Positions 26,101 to 37,457 of a stretch of 64,000 nt of DNA are shown piece after piece. The notes under the pieces are model-generated. The model was not told where the DNA came from. It made no database searches and worked only from the letters and a program-made list of their open reading frames with translations. Within the stretch, counting starts at the first letter, position 1, and each line of letters opens with the position of its first letter. Source of the DNA: Panagrolaimus kolymaensis (taxonomy: Eukaryota > Nematoda > Chromadorea > Rhabditida > Panagrolaimidae). The position numbers and the translations under genes are program-made. The stretch is taken from positions 2,170,001 to 2,234,000 of the forward strand of contig JAJQJQ010000026.1 in assembly GCA_028622995.1 (NCBI GenBank), read 5' to 3'.

Positions 26101-29100
26101 ATTATTTTATTTTAAATTTTCACAAAAAGAGTGCAAAAAGTTTGCATAAAAATGGCAAAAATTGAGAAATTTAAAGCATATTTATCAAATTTTGACCCAT
26201 TTGTGAGATACTGGGCTGCTTCATAAGTTGATGGACTGCGCTTTCCTTTATTATCGCAACAATCCAATCCGCAACAATATTGAGCATAACGTTGACATTG
26301 ATAAATTACATCAACAATAGGAACTCCATCCTCGTATTCTAAACCTGCACGTTCGGTAGTATTCATTCGATAGGCGCAAGTATCACGAGCTTCAAGGTAA
26401 TAAAGATTGTCCTAAAGCAAAAATTTTCTTTAAACCTAAAACTAAAAATTGTTTTACCAAATAATAATATCTTGAACCGAGCCAATAACTTCTACGATAC
26501 CGAGAAAGGAATCTGCGATCATTAAACATTTTTACTTTTCTCACTGCATAACCTCCAAGTAGTCCAACTTTAAGAAGATTAAGTGCAAAAGCATTTGTGA
26601 TATTGTTACCATCGGTGGCATAACCATTCGAAAGACTTCTCGTTTTGAAGGATTCTGGGTTTTCAGGAAATCGAACACTAAAATATATTAAACTTTTTTT
26701 GCCGTCTCGAATAATGGAATTCATACCTTTTTAAACCCAACCCAGCAACGGTTTGAAGCGCAGCTAAAAAGAATACAGAAAAACCAATAATTTCCATTTT
26801 TCCCCGTCTGCCTTTGTTGGTTGTTGACTGTTGATGATGAGAAGGAGAAGAAAAAAAATATATTGATGTAAAAATGAATGAGTCAGCAGCAAAAAAAGGG
26901 CAAAACAACCACCAGAGTGACCGGTGCTGTTAGAAAAAAAAATTAGAGGAGGAGGAAAAAAATAAATGCGCGCACCTTTTTTAAAAAGCGGCAAACCAAA
27001 AAAAATAAATGACAATGAATGACTGTTTTTGTTCGTTCTCGAAAATGTAAACATTACTTTTTTTTGCCTTTCTTTAAAACAGATTTTAACAAAGATTTAC
27101 TTTCTTGGGACATATGGACTTTTCAATTAGAAACATATGTATTTTAACACCAACAAAAAAGATCTAATGTTTACAAATAATCTTAAAAACACATTTTTAC
27201 ACTAACACTAAAACCCTCCCATTTTTTGCAGTGATGGAAATAGTCGACGATTGATGAATACAACCACAGTGGATTTGGATGAACCAAACGATGAAGATTT
27301 GGTTACCGTTAGAAATCTCATCAATGAATTTATAACAGAAACAGGATCAACTTATGCAAAATATATCCTTGATAATTGGCAAAAAATGCATACAAAAATC
27401 ATTAAAGTTTTTCCTAAAGATTTTAAAGCTGCTCTTAAAGTTTTGGATGATGAAAAGAAGCAAGAAGTTATCGATGAAAAAAAAGAAAATGAAGCTGCAG
27501 CTCAAAAAAATTCACTTCAAGTAAATTTTTAATATTTTTTTACTGCTTTTTTGATAGTTTTTGAATTTTTGTAAAAAAAGTGTTTGTGTTATTGCATTTT
27601 TTCTTTCTTTAGATCATTAAAGAAGAGCCATATCGCAAAGGCCGAGCCATGTCCATGGATATGCAAATTAAACCTGAAAGTACTACCAAATTATTAAAAG
27701 CTGCACGTAGACATAGCGTATGTAAAATTGTTGTTGTTTTTTTATCCCAATTTTTTTAAATCCCTTCGCTGTTTTTAATATCCAAATTTTAGATTATCCA
27801 ACATCGTCGAAGAAAATATTCCAAAAGTCTTAGAGCCACTGATTATGCAGGTTTTGAAGCCACTGAAGATTTACAAGAAGCTGCAGCAGAACATGAGGAA
27901 CTTGAACTCGAACAAAATTCTGATAGTGGCTCGAGTTCAGATGAAAATACTCAACGCAGAAAAAGTTCACAAATTGGTGACATTGAAAATTTAGTGAATC
28001 ACATAAAAAGTGAAGAAAAGCTTGATAAACTTCGAGGTTTTGTAAAATATCGCAGACAAAAAGTTGTTTATCGCCCCGCTGAAGAACGAGTAAAAGATTG
28101 GGATGAAGTTATTGATTATGAAGCCGTCCGCTCCAACATTCGTGAACAAGCTGCTCGATGCATGGATTGTGGAATTCCATTTTGTCAAGGAAATACTGGT
28201 TGCCCACTTGGAAATATTATTCCTAAATGGAATGATTATGTTTTTAAGAAAAATTGGCGACAAGCTTTGGAACAACTTCTTCAAACTAATAATTTCCCAG
28301 AATTTACTGGCCGAGTTTGTCCTGCTCCATGTGAAGGTGCATGCTGCCTTGGAATTAATTCTCCGCCTGTAACTATCAAAGGCATTGAATGTGCTATAAT
28401 TGATTATGCATTTTTACAAAATTGGATTACACCCCAAATACCTGCAACTCAAACTGGTAAACGTATTGCAGTTATTGGAAGTGGACCTTCAGGTTTAGCA
28501 TGCGCTGCACAACTCAATAAAGCTGGTCACGCTGTTGTTGTATATGAGCGTAAAAACCGCGTTGGTGGACTTCTTCGTTATGGAATTCCTCAAATGAAAT
28601 TAGACAAATATGTTGTGGATCGACGAGTGCAATTAATGACTGAAGAAGGTGTTCGATTTATAACAAACACAGAAATTGGAAAACATGTTCCAGCTGATTT
28701 GTTACTTCGTGAAAATGACGCCATAGTTGTTTGCACTGGATCCACCACACCTCGAGATCTCAAAATTGAAAATCGTGAAGCTAAAGGAATTTGTTTTGCA
28801 ATGGAATTTTTGGAGAAAAGTCAACGCCTCAGAGCTGGCGATGATATTTCATGGGAAGGTTTGGATGCAGCAGGCAAAAAGGTTATTATTCTTGGTGGTG
28901 GTGATACTGCTACAGATTGCATTGGAACTTCCCTTCGTTTAGTAAGTTTTTAGGCGTCAAAAGTAATAAATAAAATTAATTCTCTTTTTTAAGGGTGCAA
29001 AATCAGTTCGAGCATTTGAAATCCTTCCTCAACCCGAAGAAGATCGAAAACCAGATAATCCATGGCCACAATGGCCAATGATTTTCCGAATTGACTATGG

Positions 29101-29632
29101 CCATGAAGAAGCTGCCCTTAAATTTGGTTCAGACCCTCGAACATATGGAATTTCAACTAAAGAATTTATTGTTGAAACCAATGCTGCTGGTATCAAAGTT
29201 CTTACTGGCGTTAAAACAGTAGGAGTTGAATGGGAAAAAGATGAAAAAGGTGCATGGAAAATGAATGAAATTCCAAATTCAGAAGAAATTCATGATTGTG
29301 ATCTTTGCATTCTTGCTATGGGTTTCATGGGACCTGAACGAGTAAGTTTCATAACTTTAAAACCTAAAATACTCTTTAATGTCTCTGATTTTCAGACTGT
29401 TGTTGAACAACTCGAACTTAATTGTGACCCAAGATCCAACATTCTCACACCCCATGAAAAATACAATTCTTCCAAAGCTAAAATTTTTGCTGCAGGTGAT
29501 TGTCGAAGAGGTCAATCCCTAATTGTTTGGGCCATTCATGAAGGAAGACAAGCCGCTCGACAAGTAGATCATTATTTAATGGGACATACAAATCTTGCAG
29601 GACCTGGAGGCATTCTAACTCCAATAAAATAA
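17101..29632 (+). CDS. Glutamate synthase [NAD(P)H], fused large and small domains (GOGAT)
   Basis: Transfers the amide of glutamine to 2-oxoglutarate to make two glutamates, using NAD(P)H. Twelve coding exons (17101-17226, 17312-17445, 17505-18310, 18366-18520, 22719-23080, 23139-23805, 23864-25600, 25648-26093, 27232-27520, 27613-27717, 27793-28941, with 28994-29341 and 29396-29632 ending the gene, 13 in all) give 2186 aa, the length of the C. elegans orthologue W07E11.1. The class II glutaminase starts at Cys27 (DACGVGF) after a short propeptide. The FMN synthase domain has [10 protein letters not shown] and a 3Fe-4S motif with Cys near 1176, 1182 and 1187. The GltD-like part has the Cys motifs CMDCGIPFC and CPAPCEGAC (near 1732 on), an FAD GSGPSG (near 1835) and a nucleotide GGGDTATD (near 1977). 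Introns of 4.2 kb and 1.1 kb each carry antisense genes. All key motifs are intact. Confidence 0.97.
19422..19966 (-). CDS. flp-3: FMRFamide-like neuropeptide precursor FLP-3
   Basis: Secreted neuropeptide precursor. Two exons (19966-19894, 19798-19422) give 149 aa. The first exon encodes a signal peptide ([16 protein letters not shown]). The second encodes five RFamide units, each followed by Gly (amide donor) and Lys-Arg: one [12 protein letters not shown] or SPLGTMRFG, two [10 protein letters not shown], one [10 protein letters not shown] and a last SPLGTMRFG. The SPLGTMRFG core is diagnostic of nematode FLP-3. A spacer ([16 protein letters not shown]) separates units four and five. The gene lies antisense inside a glutamate synthase intron, upstream of flp-2 in host order; C. 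elegans flp-3 is W07E11.2 on the same cosmid as the glutamate synthase W07E11.1, so the linkage looks ancient. The first of two adjacent ATGs was taken as start. Confidence 0.95.
21150..21479 (-). CDS. flp-2: FMRFamide-like neuropeptide precursor FLP-2
   Basis: Secreted neuropeptide precursor of 91 aa from two exons (21479-21420, 21365-21150). Exon 1 encodes a signal peptide ([15 protein letters not shown]). Exon 2 encodes FRSEPIRFG and [12 protein letters not shown], each ending in Gly-Lys-Arg for cleavage and amidation; the EPIRFG/EPVRFG cores identify FLP-2 (C. elegans has two EPIRFG peptides). A short acidic C-terminal remnant follows. The gene lies on the same strand as flp-3, about 1.2 kb upstream of it in transcription direction, and antisense to the host glutamate synthase. 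C. elegans flp-2 is W07E11.3, next to flp-3. Confidence 0.93.
26112..26797 (-). CDS. Small secreted CX-module protein nested in a glutamate synthase intron
   Basis: Three exons (26797-26727, 26677-26458, 26411-26112) give 196 aa in frame. It begins with a signal peptide ([17 protein letters not shown]). The central 60-70 residues show the nematode CX module: [11 protein letters not shown], then DTCAYRMN, an acidic [25 protein letters not shown]. That Cys spacing with the terminal CC-x-x-x-CC pattern is characteristic of this nematode-specific domain of unknown function. The C-terminus is hydrophobic ([17 protein letters not shown]) and may be a membrane anchor, or this stretch may be read-through of an unspliced last intron. 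It is transcribed against the host gene, like flp-2 and flp-3. Confidence 0.8.
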
Positions 29633-30267
29633 ATAAATATATAAATAATTAGTTATATCGTTTTTCTTTTATCTGTGTGTGCATTTTGCTTGATTTTTTA
29701 TCAATTTATAATTATTTATAATTTTTACCAACAAAAAGTGCTTTTTGTTAAATTATTTTTTTGTTCATTGTTGATAGAAAAACTTTTAAAATAAAAATAT
29801 TTTTTTCTTATTTTCGATATTGCCAAATTTGAAAACTTATTAACCCAAAACTTTTTTTAAAAATCCTTAATTTGACTTTCAAAAATTTTACGATCGATAA
29901 TTAAAAACAAAGATTATAACTTTAAATAGCTTTCCCAACAATTAAGCAACTAATTGATTTAATTGTTAGGGAAATAAAAAAAAACTCCGGCATCTTTTTC
30001 TGCATCATATAATCTTGTTAAAAGCTTAATTTGTTTCCTTATCATAATTTTATTACGTTAATATAACGACGAACGATAAAAAAAATATGTGAAAAAAAGA
30101 AGGAGCCGCGCCCGAATGCTGCTTGATTGGAGGGAAAAAACTTTGAAGGAGGCATCATCAGCTAAAAGCACAAAAGCTGTTGTTGTACTTGCCGTCGTCT
30201 AAAAAACTTTTTTGCTTTTGCTTTTCTGCTTTTGGGGTGACGTTTAACAACCAAATAAGCAACGACA
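29633..30267. other. Intergenic, no gene seen
   Basis: Spacer between glutamate synthase and the first DUF19 gene. Possible AATAAA signals overlap or directly follow the glutamate synthase stop. No gene supported. Confidence 0.6.
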
Positions 30268-31164
30268 ATGCAAAAAGTTTTTGGCATTGTTATTCTTGCA
30301 ATTGCTTTGGGTAAGTAATTTTTAACTTTATGCAAATTTTGTAAATTTTATTTTTTAATATTTTTAGTTACCTTCACTTCTGCTGGTTCATATTGCTATC
30401 AAAAATTAACAGTTGCTCAAGCTGCGTTTAATACCGTTCTTGGAGTTAATTGTAAATTCCTTTATTTTTGCTTTTTTCCCAACAAAAAAAGTTGTTTAAT
30501 TTTCAGCTACATTAGATTGGAGCAATGTTGATTCATTATGGAATTTTGTTCAAACTCATTATATGACTGATCCGCCATATGGTTTTAGACAAGTTTGTAG
30601 TGCGGCTAAAGCATATAAAGGTTCATTAATTACTGATTATATTCGATGCACCAGAACTATCGAACTCATTCGAGATGATAATGGAATGGCTACAAATGTT
30701 TCACTTATAAGTGCTATGAATTATTTTGCTCTTATTAATTCATTTGATTTTACTTGTGGCGCTGGATTTGGAAGTAATTACTACTAACTTTAGAAATTTT
30801 TAATTAAAAAATTTTAGTTTATGCAAACAACGCAGATTGTATTAGCAGTGTCTTCGCCAATTCCAGTGAAGCATTCAAACGATGCAGAGATAATTTAAAT
30901 AATGGTTTAATAAATGGAAGTCCAAATATGCAATGCACATACGTGGCTGAATCGATGAATTGCACACGAACCGTTTTTCAATCATGTGGACAAATGGCAG
31001 ATTATTTTGGTTGTGAATATGCTCGAACTCCATCGGTTAGCTTATTCCCTAATTGTGCATCGGTTAGCACTAATTGCTTAGGTAAGTTTCTTTTACCGTA
31101 ATTTTAATATTTTTAAATATTATGGCAACCATTTTCAGTTACAAATTACGGTAAACCGTCTTAG
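30268..31164 (+). CDS. Secreted DUF19 (T20D4.11-like) protein, copy 1
   Basis: Five exons (30268-30310, 30368-30451, 30507-30773, 30818-31081, 31139-31164) give 227 aa. A signal peptide (VFGIVILAIALVTFTSAGS) is followed by a Cys-patterned domain with the DUF19 hallmarks: paired Cys helices, FTCGAGFG in the middle and CEYAR near the end. This nematode family is secreted and its function is unknown. The tiny last exon (8 codons) and the intron before it have the same form as in the neighbouring copy, which supports both models. The initial intron splits the signal peptide in both genes. The protein is about 24% identical by rough inspection to its neighbour in the aligned core, so the duplication is old. 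Confidence 0.8.
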
Positions 31165-31653
31165 AACAGCAACAACCCAAAATGCATACATCATGGAGAC
31201 ACTTAATTATAAAATTATTCTGTAGCTTCTTTCTTTAATTGTTTTTTAAAAAGTTTTCATCATCTTTTAAAATCAATTTTTTTAAAATAAAATTAACGAT
31301 TATAATCACTTGTTTATTTGCTCAAGTAATAATAAGAAAATTTAATTCAAACACAAATTAGGCGAATTTTCTCACTTTCACACTGCTGCTGCCAAAATTA
31401 ATTGGTCTGTAATAAAAAAGTTTTAAGTGTGTTATAAATGCATCTGATAAAAGATGATGATCAGCATTTATCGTTTTTTATTTCTCCCATGAAGGTGCCG
31501 CCCTTGTGTTTGTCGCTAATTGTCTTATCGAGTATCAAATAATTGACGACTGCAAAAAAGGTGAGGTAGCGAAGAAATAACGTAACGATCTCTTTCTGAG
31601 GGGACAACTTCTATAAGCTGTGTTACTTGCCTCTTTGCAAGGAAACAAAAAAA
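31165..31653. other. Intergenic between the DUF19 genes
   Basis: AT-rich spacer. A TGATAA word at 31445-31450, about 205 nt upstream of the second DUF19 start, resembles the intestinal GATA consensus; an AATAAA near 31285 may end the first gene. No additional gene. Confidence 0.5.
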
Positions 31654-32538
31654 ATGAGCCGCAACATCATATTAGCGGCTATTATCGTTATTTTTACATA
31701 TGGTAATTTTTGGTTTAAAATTAGATCAAAATTTTAATAATTTTAAGATTACTGTAAACCAATTTTTTAGCATCATGCTCTTATGCTCAAACTGGCCCTC
31801 CTCCAACTGCACCGCCATCAATTTTTACTTGTAATCAAACAAGTTTCAATCAATGTATGACCACATTCTCCACATCCCTTAATCTCACTTCCACTACACC
31901 ATATCAAGATCCTCGACGATTCCGAGCTCAAATAGAAGAATATTATAAAAGAGGAAGCTTTAATGGATTTTTATCTTTATGTCGAGCTTTTAGAAATTTT
32001 AAAAATTGTCTTGGCCGCGAATATTCTAATTGTATGAGCGTTCCACATTTTGCTTTAACTGGAAAAGCTAGCTTACAAGCAGCTTATGATTTTGTTTCAG
32101 TTTTTAGTCAACAACATTTTACTTGCGGCGCTGGACTTGATGGTAAATTTTTTTCAACGATTTTTTCGTTTCTTAAAAAATATTTGCTTAGTTTACATTC
32201 GAAATGAGGATTGTCTTTCCAATACTTGGAGCCAACATCAAACTCATTTCGATTCATGTTATCGAAATTATTACCAACAAATTGAAGCTGGCGGCGTTGG
32301 AGCTGGTTGCGTTGCAGGTCGAATGTTGAGTGAATGCTTTGAATATGAATTTGGCGAATCATGTTCTACAGCCCGAATTGATGTCATGTGGTGGGGATGT
32401 GAATATGGTCGAACTATGATGTTTACCCAATTTCCTCAATGTACTCAATCTTGCACAAGTGAGTTATAAAAAATGTTTAAAAACCCTGACTTAAATTTGC
32501 AAATTTTTTTAGCTTTAAACATTGGCGGTGGTATTTAA
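31654..32538 (+). CDS. Secreted DUF19 (T20D4.11-like) protein, copy 2
   Basis: Four exons (31654-31702, 31771-32142, 32192-32458, 32513-32538) give 237 aa. Signal peptide (NIILAAIIVIFTYASCSYA), then a short Pro/Thr-rich spacer (GPPPTAPPS) not present in the first copy, then the Cys-patterned DUF19 core with FTCGAGLD, a second half with CYRNYY and ESCSTARIDVMWWGCEYGR. The closing CTQSCT plus an eight-codon last exon parallels the neighbouring gene. Tandem same-strand arrangement and shared intron phases indicate duplication. Function unknown. Confidence 0.82.
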
Positions 32539-32734
32539 TCAAATTTTTTTAAACTTTTGTTAACTCATATTTTTTTTTAATAATAGCTTATAATTTGTTA
32601 AATAATAAAAGAAAAAAAGAAAATTTAATATAGTTTATTATTAACAAGAAAAAATTGTACACGGAATAGATATTTACAACAAAAAAAGTCGCAAAAAAAC
32701 TAAAGAAAAATTAATCATTGCATTTATTTTATTA

Positions 32735-35700
32735 TCATGACTTTACTCGTTTTTTGCAGGGGCTTAAATATAGCTTTTCTTTATCGGGCTCTCTGAAAAT
32801 TTAAAATCATTTAAATTTTGTTATTGTTATTTTAAAATATTTACCTTTTACTCATTTCACAAACATGATGCTCAAATATGCATTTATTTCTATAAACTTC
32901 ACCATGTTGATCACAAACAGGTTGTAAAATATCACTGCAATCTTTTTCACAACATTTTTCTTTATAAGCTAACGAATAATTTCCAGAATCAGTTCCGTGC
33001 ACTTTTTCATAAACACATTTAGTATTGTTAAAATGGCATAATGATAAATGTGTTACGCCACGAGAATCACAAACTGGCTTATTTTCATCTCTGCATTTAT
33101 CGAGGAGGCAACATTGACCTAAAAAGAGTCCATATAAACTTCATTTTCGAGGTTAAGTTTGTGTACCGGAATGAATGATCGAAAGAACTTTAGGTTGGGT
33201 TTTTGCTATTACACATTTTTTATATTCAAATTCACACATATTTTTATGTGACATTCCATCAGAATCACAAACAGCTGTGGAATTAGCACAAGTTTCAAGT
33301 GGTAGAGGACAGCATTCACCAGAGTATGCAACATTTAATAAAACACCCGTTCTTTCAGCTTCGCATTTTTGGGCTCTAAGAAATTATTAAAATGGATAAA
33401 AAATAAAAAATATAAAAAGGTAGACTATACTCACTGAAATTCACATAAGCTTGCATGTGTTCTTCCCATGTTATCACAAATAGGTTGATTGTCACTTTCA
33501 TTATCGCAAAATTTTGTGCAACATTCTCCAGAATGTTCAGTAGTAATATTTAAACCATTTTTCTTTTCCGACAAGCAAGCTTCTTGACGAAATACGCATT
33601 CATTAACATGACTTCGACCTTGTGAATCACAAACAGGCTCAAAAGTTAAATCACAATTTTCTTTTTGACAACAAGCACCTAAAAAAATTGATTTCTTTGT
33701 CAAAATAAAAAATGGCTGTTAAGAATTACCAGGATAATCAACGCTAAGCATAGTCTCGCCAGCATTATTCAAAATGCATACAGCTCTAGCTAATTCACAT
33801 TCGCTTGAAAAACTTTCACCATTGCTTCCACAAACTGGCTCATAAATTGCTGGACATTCAATATTGCATGGAACATTTTCGCAAGCATTGTAAGCTATAA
33901 TCGTCATATCCGTATGATTTTCTTTTCTCATTGCTAAACATCTCTCTTTTCCAAATTCACAAATATTCTGCAAAAAAAGAGAACAAAAAGTTTTAAACTT
34001 TTTTTAAGAAAAGAAAAGTAATTAAAATTCCAAACCAAATGAGTAACATTTTTTGAATCACAAATAGGAGAATAATCTACTGCTGAACATTTTTCTTCAC
34101 AGCATGAGCCATGATATTCAATTTCCACATTTTCACCATTTCCTCCTTCTTTGTTGTTGCAAGTTTTTTGTTGAAAATTGCATAAATTTGTATATGTTTT
34201 TCCATCAGACCCACAAACGGGATCATACTCGCTTGTGCAAGCTGCTTTTTGACAATTATGACTAGCATCAAACATTTTAATCGAAACTGGGCAATCAACG
34301 GTTGACAAAATTTCATGTTCAATTTTTTCTGCTCGACATTTGGCAACATCAAAATAACATTTGTTTCGGTAATTTTGGCCATTTGAAGCACATATTGTTA
34401 CATGCTCCATTGGGCAGAGCTCGTCACGAGGGCAACAACGACCATCCTAAAAAAATGAATTTTTGGTTTTAAGAAAATTGCATATAACTTACATAAGCCT
34501 CAGTAATATTATATCCAAATTTTACTTCATAAATGCATCGAAGCATTTGAAACTCGCATTTACTTTTGGTTTCTCCATTTTGATCGCAAAGAAAAATACC
34601 TTCATCGAGGGAAACATTGGATGAATCAACAATCGGACAAGGTGTATTCAAACATTTTTTGCATTCACCTTTAAATAGTATTTCAATTTCCTCTTCATTT
34701 TTGCATTGAGCTTTGCGGAAATGACACAAATTTGGATATGTTATGAAATCAGTCGCACAAATGGGATCCATTTCAGAAGTGCAAATTTCGTTGGTTGCAT
34801 TAACGCAAAGAGAATCTTTAGTGCACATTTCTTCTGGAAGTAAACGAAGAACTACACCTCGCTTGGCTGCGAGACATCTGGCATGGGCAAATTCGCATTC
34901 GTTACTGTAATAAAGGGTTTTAAGAAGCTTCAAAAATTACAAAAAATTTACATATGCGTATTTCCCTCATTATCACAAATCATGGACTCTTCATTTGCTT
35001 CCAGCGGGCATTGCGGCCTTGGACAATCAAAAGTATTATCAATTTTTAGAGGTGGCAATGTTGTCGTTTTAGCTGTTGGACATTCTTGTAATAAATACAA
35101 CCAGCCAACTTGAATATTGCCCTATAAATTTGTTTTTGCATCCTTTTTTTTATTTGGAAACTTTTTTATGCTAATTAACCCTACACTTTTTCTTTGTTGA
35201 CAATTAAACATTTGAAACGTGCATAAATTTGGATGGGTCATTCCATTTGTGTCACATACGGGTTTATAATGTTTTGAACATTTTGATGGACATACTTCTT
35301 CCTTAAAAAATCAAAAAAATAAACTAATATCCTCATTCATCATTTTGATTTTTTTGTTGTTGAATAAAAACAAAAAAAATTACCTCCATTGAAAATATTG
35401 GCGATTGCGTGGTACAATTTCCAATACTTACAAGAACCCTTTCTTCGAGGCCGCTCATCCTTCGTTTACAATTCCATCGCGCAAAATTGCATAAACTTTT
35501 ATGAGTTACATTTAAATTATCGCAAATTGGTACTTGATCTATTTCAGAAGAAGATGAAGAAGATTCACAAGTAATACAACTTTTAAATATTGATGGCTCT
35601 GTTGGAGGAGTCTAAAAATATTTTTACTCATTTATTTTTTTCTAAAAAAAGGAAAGTAGGGCCCAAAAAAAGATATCAAAGAAAAAATTGCAAATAACAG

Positions 35701-37457
35701 AAGTAGTTTTTTTAAATCTTACTGAAGGAAGTTCAGTTGCCGGAGGCATTGGAAAAGTGTTTGTTGGAGTAATCGAGCTGTATGTATTTTGAGGTTGCTT
35801 AATAGAATTTTAAAATTATTAAAAAATCACCAAAAAAGCTTACCAATGACGGGGGAACGGTTGCTGGTTCTATTGGAATAGAAAAAGCTTCGGTGGGTTT
35901 TTCATAAGCAGGAGACGATGCTGGCCAGCTCTAGAATTAAATAGTTTAAAAAAAACACCTTTGCAAAATTATAACTTACTGTTTTTTCTGTTGACATTTC
36001 AATAGATTTTTCCGGTGTACTGAGTGTTGGAACAAATCCATATGAATCGATTTCATCTTGTGAAGCTTCCACAATTGGAATGGGAGGTGGTGGAGCAAAA
36101 GTACCATAATTCCAAGCCCTCGCTTTTAATGCAACTGATGGCTCTGTGATTGTTGCAACTACTGTTTGGGTTTGTGTTCGCCGAACATTATTTCCCCTAA
36201 ATTTTCCACACTCTCCAGTTTTAACAATTTCCGGTGCTTCAAGGCCTCTGTTAATTCTTCGACATTTAGCTAATTCAAATTTGCATAAATTTTTATGAGT
36301 GTGGCCTAAAAATAAGGGTTGCACTTTTCTTACGTCATTATTGAAAATGTACAGACCCATGTCGTCACAAACAAGTTCTTCTGATTCATCACAGAAAAAA
36401 TTACAATCCAATTTTTGCCTTTTGCTAATTTTTAAATTATGACATGGACCATGTTTTTCAATCTTGAGTGCCAAATTATGTGATCTTTTTGCTACGCATT
36501 GTTTATAAGAAAATATGCATTCATTTTCATGGGTTTCACCTTTAAAAAAAAGATTGATGGAATTTTTTTTATCAAAAATGTGAAGAAAAAAAATTCAAGG
36601 GCGATCAATAAAAAAAAGAATCACTGACCAAGATTATCGCAAATTGGGTCAGAAAACGTAGTACAAAATTCAGCTTTAGGACAGCATGTACCAGAATAAG
36701 CAAGTTTCAATTCTAAAATAAAATCAATGATAAAAAAAGTGAACGGATTATTCAATCATTTTAGAAGAAAAAAGAAAAGAAAGAGAAAGGTAATCTATCA
36801 TTTTTCCATTCACATTTTTAATAAATCTGTCATCCAAAAAGATTAGATAAAAGAAAGGGTTTCTTTCAATTTTTTTCTTCTTTATCTTCTTTTTTCTTTG
36901 TAACTGACCTGGTCTAAAACGTTGTTCACACGTCAAATTGCAAAGATTCTCGTAAGTTATTTCATTCGATCCACATACAGGTTTAAATATTCGATTGCAA
37001 CCACAATCATTCACGCTTATATTTTGAGCAGCTGAAATAAAAGATATATAAAAAAATTGTTTGGCAACGCTATTTTGTCATTTATCTTTTTTTTTTTGCT
37101 TCAAAGTATTTTTTTATGGAATTATTTTAGTTTGTTTTTTCAAGATTCATAAAGAGGTTATGGAAAAATAAAGAAAAACTGATAGTAAAGAAAACTAAAA
37201 CATCAAAAAAATGATTAATATAAATCGGAAATAGTGACGTTCTCGAAAAAAAATTAAAAGTGCGCTAAAAAGATTAATCAACGATGGCCATTTTTGGCGG
37301 CCATTTTACTTTTAATAATAAAAAAATAGACAAAAAATCACTATTTTAAATACAAAAAATTAAGATATTTGACTGGAAAATAAAACAAACCTGAAGGCCA
37401 AAACCCATAAAACAAAATTCCAAGAAAATTCACTCTAGTTAATATTGGTATCAACAT
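32735..37457 (-). CDS. Secreted multi-Kazal-domain protein
   Basis: Sixteen exons (37457-37391, 37031-36909, 36712-36629, 36539-35980, 35930-35844, 35797-35723, 35611-35384, 35301-35185, 35121-34952, 34904-34493, 34446-34036, 33967-33730, 33678-33435, 33375-33167, 33118-32845, 32792-32735) give 1118 aa with exact frame. A weak signal peptide (NFLGILFYGFWPSAAQ) comes first. I count about 17 Kazal or Kazal-like modules by the core C-x-PVCGSDGxTYxNxCxF; the best are EYDPVCGSDGKTYTNLCNF and IYEPVCGSNGESFSSECEL. Many others read PICDNxGxTHxxxCEF. Three modules lie before a Ser/Thr/Pro-rich linker (about residues 205-345) and 14 after it. Neighbouring modules are often joined by a CC doublet. Role could be protease inhibition or extracellular matrix as in agrin/follistatin-type proteins; no other domain is seen, so I do not assign it to agrin. 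Confidence 0.9.

Noticed and set aside
32735..37457. Naming the multi-Kazal protein agrin or follistatin
   Set aside because: No laminin G, SEA, EGF or other agrin-specific domains are visible, only Kazal-type modules.
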